Positions 58,531 through 64,000 of a stretch of 64,000 nucleotides of DNA are shown here, piece after piece. This DNA is from Palsa-948 sp964481195 (lineage in GTDB: Bacteria; Bacteroidota; Bacteroidia; Palsa-948), in NCBI GenBank assembly GCA_964481195.1, contig CAYZTB010000011.1, forward strand, positions 15,911 through 79,910, in the 5' to 3' direction. Numbering within the stretch: the first letter of the stretch is position 1; the number at the start of each line of letters is the position of its first letter. Position numbers and translations under genes: made by a program. The notes beneath the pieces are model-generated. The model made no database searches, was not told the origin of the DNA, and saw only the letters and a program-made list of their open reading frames with translations.

Positions 58531-61083
58531 TCAAATCGGATCTACATCCGCCTGCACTTTAATGTATTTGTAGGCATCGTGTTTTTGTAAGGCATTAATG
58601 TTGTTGCGTATCTGTGTTTTAATTTTGTTGGCAGACTCATCGCGAGCAATTTTTATGACAAACTTTTTGTGATACTGGTTTTTTATTCTTGGTATTATAG
58701 GAAACTCAGGACCCAATACCCGATTGCCAAGGTCATGTTTTAACAGGCTGCTAAGCTCATCGGCAAAGGCATTTACTTTATCTAAGTTTTTATCTAAAAT
58801 GGTTAACTCAATAATTCGGTAGAATGGGGGATACATAAAATTTTTGCGGTGCTCAATTTCTTCAGTAAACATTTTTTTGTAATCATTTTCAATTACGTAA
58901 TGAAGTATGTGGTGCTCGGGGTTATAAGTCTGCATAATTACCTTGCCGCGTTTACTTTTCCTGCCTGCTCTGCCCGATACCTGTGCCAGCATTTGAAATC
59001 CTCGCTCATGGGCTCTAAAGTCGGGGAAGTGTAACATCTGATCGGCATTTAAAATTCCAACTATGCTTACATTTCCAAAGTCAAGTCCTTTGGTAACCAT
59101 TTGTGTGCCCACTAAAACATCAATGTTGCCTTCTTCAAAATCCTGTATAAGTCGGGCATGTGCAAAGCGGGAGCGCGTAGTGTCGTAATCCATTCTGGCA
59201 ATTTTTGCTTCGGAAAAAAAAAGTTGTAGTTCTTCTTCAATTTTCTCGGTGCCAAAATTTTTCATTTGTATTTCGTTGCTGCCGCAAGCGTTGCAGGTAT
59301 TTGGAATTCCTGTCATATAGCCGCAGTAATGACAGCGAAGTTGGTTTCCTGTTTTGTGGTATACCATGCTTACATCACAGTTTTTACAAACCGGAATCCA
59401 GTTGCAGGTTTTGCATTCCAGGTGCGGGGCAAAGCCTCTGCGATTTTGAAAAAGTATTATTTGCTCTTTATTCTTTAATGCCTCCTCCATGTTTTCCATG
59501 AGCTGAGGAGAAAAATGCGATTTCATTTTCTTGCGCTTGGAAGCGTCTTTAATGTCTGCTAAAATAATTTCGGGTAATTCTACTCCGCCATAACGTGTGT
59601 TCAACTGCACAAAACCATATTTTGGTGTTGAATTATCTATTGATACGGTGGCGTTGTAATAACTTTCTACAGAGGGGGTAGCGGAGCCCAACAAAACTTT
59701 TGCTTTATGAATATGTGCAAGCAAAATTGCTGAGTCGCGTGCGTTATACCTTGGTGCAGGGTCAAATTGTTTGTAGGAGCCATCGTGCTCTTCATCTACT
59801 ATAATTAATCCCAAGTTAGAGTAGGGTAGGAATAAAGAAGAGCGTGCGCCAAGGATCACTTGGAAAGGGTGCTGCCCCTCCTGGCCTCCCCATTGGGGAG
59901 GAACTTGCGCATTCTGACTTCTTCCCTTCGAGAAGGCGGGGGATTGACTTAGAACTGTATTCCAAACCTCAACCCTTTCATTCTCATTAAAGCGCGAATG
60001 GTACACACCTAGCTGATTACCAAAATATTTTTTTATCCTGCTTACTACTTGGGTGGTTAATGCAATTTCGGGAAGCAGAAAAAGTACTTGTTTGCCTTGC
60101 TTTATAGTTTCTTCAATCAAGCGCACATATACCTCTGTTTTGCCGCTGGAGGTAACACCGTGAAACAACACTACGTCTTTTTCTTGCCAGCATTTTTTTA
60201 TTTCTGCGAGTGCTTTTTGTTGTTCGTCCGATAATCCTTTGCTGTCTGCTGATGGGTCTGAAAGCTGAAACCGCCCAACCTCTTCGCTATGTAGTTTGAA
60301 AATATTTTTCTTCTCTAATTCATTGATGGTAGATGCGCTAAATTTTTTTGTAAGCTCTGATTTTTTTACAATTTTTTTATTTTCAGGAAGCGATTGAGAC
60401 AAATGAATAAATTCCATTAACACTTCTAGTTGCTTGAAGGCTTTTTTCTCCAGCGTTTGAAATATTTTCTGTAAGTTTTTATCGCCTGTCGCTTCTTCGC
60501 TCAGGGAGATGTATTGCTCTACTTTGGGTTTAAACTTTTCTTTAAGCTCCTCGTGAATGATTAGCACTCTTTTTTCCAAGAGTGATTTTATGACTCCCAA
60601 AGCAGATTTTTTCTGAACTATTTCTGCTGCTTCATCCAATGTTACCACTCCCACTTTTTGTAGCGCTTCGTAAAGTAAAAATTCGTCATCGCTTAAATCT
60701 TCGCTCTTAATGTTTAATTCATCACTCAGCAATAATTTGGTCTCGCTGGATAGTTTTAAGCCGGAGGGCAATGCTGCGTTCATTACCTCGCCCATGCTGC
60801 ACATGTAATAATCTGAAATCCATCTCCATAGTTCAAATTGCTTGGCGTTAACGATGGGTTCAACATCGAGTATGCTTTCAATAGGCTTTGCTTTGTAAAT
60901 AGCAGGCTCTTTGGAATGAACGGTATGAACGAGGGCAGTATATAATTTCTTTTTTCCAAACTGAACAACCACACGTTGTCCAGGTATAATATTTTTTTGT
61001 AAAGACTCAGGAATGGAATAGGTATACAGCAAGGGTACTGCCAGCGGCAATATAACATCAACAAAAAGCAGCTCCTTTCCCAT
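58531..61083 (-). CDS. priA: Primosomal replication protein N' (PriA helicase)
   Basis: About 850 residues; ATG 61083 is preferred to the TTG one codon upstream. PriA restarts stalled replication forks. The N-terminal 3'-DNA-binding domain is followed by the helicase core: Walker A LFHGVTSSGKTEVYVRLIEE, LPEIALTTQ, Walker B VDEEHDGSYKQ (DEEH) and the zinc-binding region with Cys pairs (CKTCNWIPVCKNC, CHYCGYMTGIPNTCNACG). VGTQMVTKGLDFGNVSIVG and QVSGRAGR are later helicase motifs. About 28 residues (379-406, SQSPAFSKGRSQ to GQHP) are not found in relatives I know and are encoded by a palindromic repeat at 59871-59953. Length is correspondingly above the usual Bacteroidota value. Confidence 0.95.
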   Translation of the reverse strand: MGKELLFVDVILPLAVPLLYTYSIPESLQKNIIPGQRVVVQFGKKKLYTALVHTVHSKEPAIYKAKPIESILDVEPIVNAKQFELWRWISDYYMCSMGEVMNAALPSGLKLSSETKLLLSDELNIKSEDLSDDEFLLYEALQKVGVVTLDEAAEIVQKKSALGVIKSLLEKRVLIIHEELKEKFKPKVEQYISLSEEATGDKNLQKIFQTLEKKAFKQLEVLMEFIHLSQSLPENKKIVKKSELTKKFSASTINELEKKNIFKLHSEEVGRFQLSDPSADSKGLSDEQQKALAEIKKCWQEKDVVLFHGVTSSGKTEVYVRLIEETIKQGKQVLFLLPEIALTTQVVSRIKKYFGNQLGVYHSRFNENERVEVWNTVLSQSPAFSKGRSQNAQVPPQWGGQEGQHPFQVILGARSSLFLPYSNLGLIIVDEEHDGSYKQFDPAPRYNARDSAILLAHIHKAKVLLGSATPSVESYYNATVSIDNSTPKYGFVQLNTRYGGVELPEIILADIKDASKRKKMKSHFSPQLMENMEEALKNKEQIILFQNRRGFAPHLECKTCNWIPVCKNCDVSMVYHKTGNQLRCHYCGYMTGIPNTCNACGSNEIQMKNFGTEKIEEELQLFFSEAKIARMDYDTTRSRFAHARLIQDFEEGNIDVLVGTQMVTKGLDFGNVSIVGILNADQMLHFPDFRAHERGFQMLAQVSGRAGRKSKRGKVIMQTYNPEHHILHYVIENDYKKMFTEEIEHRKNFMYPPFYRIIELTILDKNLDKVNAFADELSSLLKHDLGNRVLGPEFPIIPRIKNQYHKKFVIKIARDESANKIKTQIRNNINALQKHDAYKYIKVQADVDPI
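59871..59953. repeat. Palindromic repeat element inserted in frame in priA
   Basis: Two hairpins in about 83 bases: CCTCCCC-ATT-GGGGAGG (59887-59903) and CCTTC-GA-GAAGG (59927-59938). The segment is far richer in G+C than priA and encodes about 28 residues missing from the PriA fold, in frame and without stops. It looks like an intergenic REP-type element that has become coding. Confidence 0.8.
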
Positions 61084-61155
61084 CAAACAAATATAGGCAA
61101 AGATGAAAAGGAAAAGTGTTGAGTTTTTAAAGAGAATATGTAAATAGGAGAGGTG

Positions 61156-62337
61156 CTAAAAGTAACTCGCTATTCCTACTTGAAAACCCCCAATACGTGC
61201 AGGAGGGTTTCCTAAAAAGTCGTAATTAAGTTGGTAACGGTAGTTGACTCTAAACACCGTAGATGAGGAAGGTCTAAAGCCTATGCCCAAAGCAAGGGCA
61301 GATGTTTCGTCCCCAATTTTTGTGTTGCTCTGTGTAAAGATGCCCATGTTGTAATCTGCTTGTTCTAGTCTGATGTTGGTGTTTAATACTGCTTTGGTAA
61401 ATCCAAGCATTGTTCGTTTTAAAACAGGATAAGAAAATTCCAAGAACGTTCCATATTGATTTGATGCATACAAGCCTTTTAAGTCGTTTGGAATTTGAAT
61501 AGAAACAAAAGAGTATTCCCCAATAATTTTAAGTTTCCCGATTTGTGTGCTTAAGTCTATAGCATAAAGATTGAGATTTCTTTTTTCTTCAACTATATTT
61601 CCTTCCAAGTTAAATCGATTATAAGCTCCACCGTAATAAGAAAATCCAATTTCGCCAAGTTTGTTATTTGCTAAGGAAAGCTTTATGTTATACATGGGTG
61701 TTCCATTGTTATCCTCTCCAAACATTTCGGGATTTTTACCGCTTTCTAAATGCGTTTTGCCTGCATCATTAAGAATAATATTTTCCTGTAAGCCGTTTAC
61801 AACGTAAGCATCGTAGGCTACAATTAGGTTATTTTGAAATAGCTTACCGTGAAATCCAAATCCAATTTCTGAAAGTGTGGTTGGAATTATTTCTGTTGAG
61901 GATAATGGTCTTTCTATAAATTCCCATTTTGGAGAATCATGATTAGCATTTACCATTCCTATTTGAGGAAGAATTATACCTGCCCTGAAATTTAAAGCAG
62001 GGTTTAATTCAAAATCTAACAAGGCAGTTTCAAGAGAAATTTCTTCGGTGCCATGTTCGAATTCTAGCTCGGAAAGAAATTTTATTTGAGAGTGAATATT
62101 TGAGTAAAGAAAAATGTTGAAGCGCCTCATTTCCATCGAAAAGCCTTCAGTAACCCCATCCTCCGAAAAATAATTAGTGTTCCCTTCCAAATAACCCCCT
62201 ACTGCTGTGTTTGTTTTGCCAATCGTAATAAAGGGTCTGTCGTAAATTGCATCCTGTGAGGTTTTGGTACTATCTTTTTGAGAAAAAGCTGTTAAATAGA
62301 GTGTTGAAAGAAGAACAAGAAATAATAACTGTTTCAT
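61156..62337 (-). CDS. Outer-membrane porin, phosphate-selective-porin (OprP/O)-like
   Basis: 393 residues. Signal peptide 1-19 (LTAFSQ). A 16-18-stranded barrel pattern: AVGGYLEGNTNYFSEDG, MRRFNIFLYSNIHSQIKFLS, ELEFEHGTEE, LNPALNFRAGIILPQIGMVN, PLSSTEIIPTTLSEIGFGFH and a final IGGFQVGIASYF with the C-terminal Phe of outer-membrane barrels. The DRP...VGGY start, the ELEFEHG strand and the LPQIG region are shared with Bacteroidota members of the porin O/P family. The Rieske and di-haem genes lie directly upstream (3 and about 415 bases). Substrate unknown. Confidence 0.82.
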   Translation of the reverse strand: MKQLLFLVLLSTLYLTAFSQKDSTKTSQDAIYDRPFITIGKTNTAVGGYLEGNTNYFSEDGVTEGFSMEMRRFNIFLYSNIHSQIKFLSELEFEHGTEEISLETALLDFELNPALNFRAGIILPQIGMVNANHDSPKWEFIERPLSSTEIIPTTLSEIGFGFHGKLFQNNLIVAYDAYVVNGLQENIILNDAGKTHLESGKNPEMFGEDNNGTPMYNIKLSLANNKLGEIGFSYYGGAYNRFNLEGNIVEEKRNLNLYAIDLSTQIGKLKIIGEYSFVSIQIPNDLKGLYASNQYGTFLEFSYPVLKRTMLGFTKAVLNTNIRLEQADYNMGIFTQSNTKIGDETSALALGIGFRPSSSTVFRVNYRYQLNYDFLGNPPARIGGFQVGIASYF

Positions 62338-62340
62338 TTT

Positions 62341-62751
62341 CTATTTTAGGTTTATGTAAATCAAACTTTCATCGGCACTAGTTTGAAATATTTGCAAGTC
62401 AATCTCTGCTGGTTCTTTTAAAACTTTCCCTTCAAAAGAAAACTCAGCTCCATGGCAAGGGCAAGCAAGAATTGTTCCTGCTGGTCTAATTTCGCATTGC
62501 TTATGTGTGCAAAGCATTAAAACTGCAGTGTAGGTGTTGTTTTCATTTTTGCTAAGTAGGATAGGGGCATTTGCTTTTTCTGAGCGTACTACAACCCATT
62601 TATCTTCTAAGAAATCTGTCTTTTTTACTTTAAGCATTCCGCTTTCAAATTCACTTGATACATATCGGTAGGGACTACAGCCTGCTAGTGACAATACAGA
62701 AATGCCCGCACAAAATGCAGCAGAGCTTTTTATGAATTCTCTTCTCTTCAT
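62341..62751 (-). CDS. Rieske [2Fe-2S] protein
   Basis: 136 residues. MKRREFIKSSAAFCAG is a Tat-like start and SLAGC a lipobox, so the protein would be exported and anchored. The cluster ligands are CTHKQC and CPCHG (CxHxxC ... CxCHG), a full Rieske pattern with the usual about 15-residue spacing. Electron transfer with the neighbouring di-haem protein is inferred. It begins 1 base after the stop of the di-haem gene and ends 3 bases before the porin gene, so the three form one unit. Confidence 0.92.
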   Translation of the reverse strand: MKRREFIKSSAAFCAGISVLSLAGCSPYRYVSSEFESGMLKVKKTDFLEDKWVVVRSEKANAPILLSKNENNTYTAVLMLCTHKQCEIRPAGTILACPCHGAEFSFEGKVLKEPAEIDLQIFQTSADESLIYINLK

Positions 62752-62752
62752 T

Positions 62753-63973
62753 TTATAGTGAATTCAAAAAGCGAATTAATTTTATTTTATCCTGTTCGCT
62801 AAGCGACATGAAATTATTTTTTGCTTTGGTAGCTTCACCTCCGTGGTAACTTAATGCTTGTTCAACAGTTCTGGCTCTGCCATCGTGCAATAAAAAAAGC
62901 ATGCCGCCTTGGGAGTTTTGCTGAAGCCCAAATCCCCATAGTGGAGGGGTGCGCCATTCGCTTGAGGCTGCGGAGCCTTCTGTGTATCCTCGGTCTAACC
63001 CCGGCCCCATGTCGTGCAATAGTAAATCAGTGTATGGGTGAAATGTTTTGTTGTTGAGTGGTTCTATTTCAGAATTTCCTGTTGTTAATGTCGGAACGTG
63101 GCACGATGCACAACCTGCTTGTATGAAAATTGTTTCGCCTGCAAGTACATCGGGGTGATTGGTTTCCCTTCTTGGTGGTGCTTTTAGTGTACGCATGTAA
63201 AAAATTGTTTGGCTTAACGTTGATGATGAAATTTCAGGATCTGCAACACCATCACCGTTTATGCCAGAAACAAGGTGATTTATCGGGTCAACCATTTCAT
63301 TATCTGAAGTTATTCCGATATCATCGTGATAGGCGTTAGTGACTCTATGTATTAAGTCAATGGAGCTGGCTTTTCTTCCAAAACGACCAATGTATTTTCC
63401 GTTGACGGAAATGTGTTGGGGTTTGGGTTTAAAATAAGGCGGAGGATTTATCCAATTTACTTTTCCGGATATTCCGTCTGCATTTGCATCAGAAGAGTCG
63501 CTTAATGCAAGAAGGGTGGCATCGTACACAGTTTCTAAAAAACCTAGCCCTGTAACATTAGCGGGGAGTAAATCATCGTAAGCCACACCGCCAGGCAATG
63601 ATTCGGGTGCATATCCTGTAATAGCTCGTTGCTGAAGTTGTGGTCCTCCTTCCGAATGCACAGGATTCCAAGTGCCATTAATGTATTTTCCAAAACGTGT
63701 AATATTATTAAAGGGGTGACCTTTGCCATCGCTGAAATGACATCCCTCACAAGAAGTTTGCACAAAGATGGGGCCCAAGCCTTGGTCTTTGCTAAAAACG
63801 TGAGCAAAATTTTCATCGCCAAGAGCAAAGAGTAGAAGCTGTTCTTGTGTTAGTCCTTCCAGCGGTTCGGCTAACGTTTCTTCTGATTTGGGTGCACCGG
63901 GAAGCATTTTCCGACAGGCGAAAAATTCGATAGTTATTAGAAGAGTTAAAAATATAATAAATAAGCGCTTCAT
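62753..63973 (-). CDS. Di-haem lipoprotein of the DUF1111 (di-haem oxidoreductase) family
   Basis: 406 residues. The signal peptide ends TIEFFAC, a lipobox Cys at 20. Two haem c sites: CEGCH near 75, followed by FSDGKGHP, and CASCH near 290, followed by VPTLTTG. Between them are the family features QLQQRAITGYAPESLPGGVA, RFGRKASSIDLIHRVTNAYH, then THPDVLAG before the second site, and SEWRTPPLWGFGLQQ and LLHDGRARTVEQALSYHGGEA after it. The family is annotated as di-haem oxidoreductase, and in some Bacteroidota clusters it accompanies iron-regulated imelysin-like proteins. It heads the three-gene redox/porin cluster, with its promoter near the right edge of the window. Confidence 0.93.
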   Translation of the reverse strand: MKRLFIIFLTLLITIEFFACRKMLPGAPKSEETLAEPLEGLTQEQLLLFALGDENFAHVFSKDQGLGPIFVQTSCEGCHFSDGKGHPFNNITRFGKYINGTWNPVHSEGGPQLQQRAITGYAPESLPGGVAYDDLLPANVTGLGFLETVYDATLLALSDSSDANADGISGKVNWINPPPYFKPKPQHISVNGKYIGRFGRKASSIDLIHRVTNAYHDDIGITSDNEMVDPINHLVSGINGDGVADPEISSSTLSQTIFYMRTLKAPPRRETNHPDVLAGETIFIQAGCASCHVPTLTTGNSEIEPLNNKTFHPYTDLLLHDMGPGLDRGYTEGSAASSEWRTPPLWGFGLQQNSQGGMLFLLHDGRARTVEQALSYHGGEATKAKNNFMSLSEQDKIKLIRFLNSL

Positions 63974-64000
63974 AGTAATATTTATACAAAACTAATATAA

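Noticed and set aside
1..64000. tRNA, rRNA or other structural RNA genes
   Set aside because: Intergenic regions were read for cloverleaf ends (CCA-adjacent stems, TTCGANTC) and rRNA-like strings; none convincing. A covariance-model scan would settle this.

Overview
The window looks like a draft-assembly contig from a low-GC member of the Bacteroidota. The evidence is two secreted proteins with type IX secretion (T9SS) C-terminal sorting domains, Bacteroidota-type TAnnTTTG promoter elements, Bacteroidota-restricted families (DUF4783, DUF4294, TANFOR-like), rpsU linked to xerC, and almost no Shine-Dalgarno sequences. Genus cannot be read from the sequence. There are two assembly gaps, 10 N inside valS and 100 N inside a large secreted-protein gene.

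Layout. 1-13381 is mostly housekeeping: xerC (partial), an ABM-like gene and rpsU; an OmpA-family protein; malate dehydrogenase; a retropepsin-like protein; a DCC-family protein; a haem/YVTN-propeller lipoprotein; a YdcF-like protein; an M1 aminopeptidase lipoprotein; valS; nadC; a DUF4783 gene; rlmH. 13604-31871 is a surface-glycan locus, nearly all on the minus strand: galE, several GT4 and GT2 glycosyltransferases, two tandem CDP-paratose-2-epimerase-like SDR genes, a SAM methyltransferase, an FkbM methyltransferase, three large membrane or envelope proteins (one a CotH/beta-helix protein) and an ABC transporter of the lipid-linked-glycan flippase type. Its 26-32 kb part is visibly more AT-rich than the flanks.

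32022-43407 is a secreted-protein region: a 1653-residue LamG/PKD protein and a propeller protein, both with T9SS tails, then small exported proteins and a very large TANFOR/FN3/metallopeptidase protein interrupted by the 100-N gap. The last part has the layout of a polymorphic-toxin locus with candidate immunity genes. 43531-52019 returns to core functions: rplS, trmD, then a compact biotin operon (bioB, an unknown exported barrel-like protein, bioF, bioD, bioA, accC) that couples biotin synthesis to a biotin-dependent carboxylase, and a DUF4294 gene. 52022-58530 is accessory: a methyltransferase, a DinB-like gene, a HigB/HigA toxin-antitoxin pair, a TPR/PD40/SPOR protein, and then a graveyard of three broken genes (a frameshifted conserved hypothetical, an hsdM fragment, a TPR lipoprotein or secreted protein). 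58531-63973 holds priA, with an in-frame palindromic-repeat insertion, and a three-gene envelope redox cluster (di-haem protein, Rieske protein, porin).

Recurrent themes are small palindromic repeats scattered between genes and, in two places, inside reading frames (priA and the PKD gene); low-complexity word repeats in convergent intergenic gaps; and tightly overlapping gene junctions (ATGA or TTGA) in the glycan and biotin operons.
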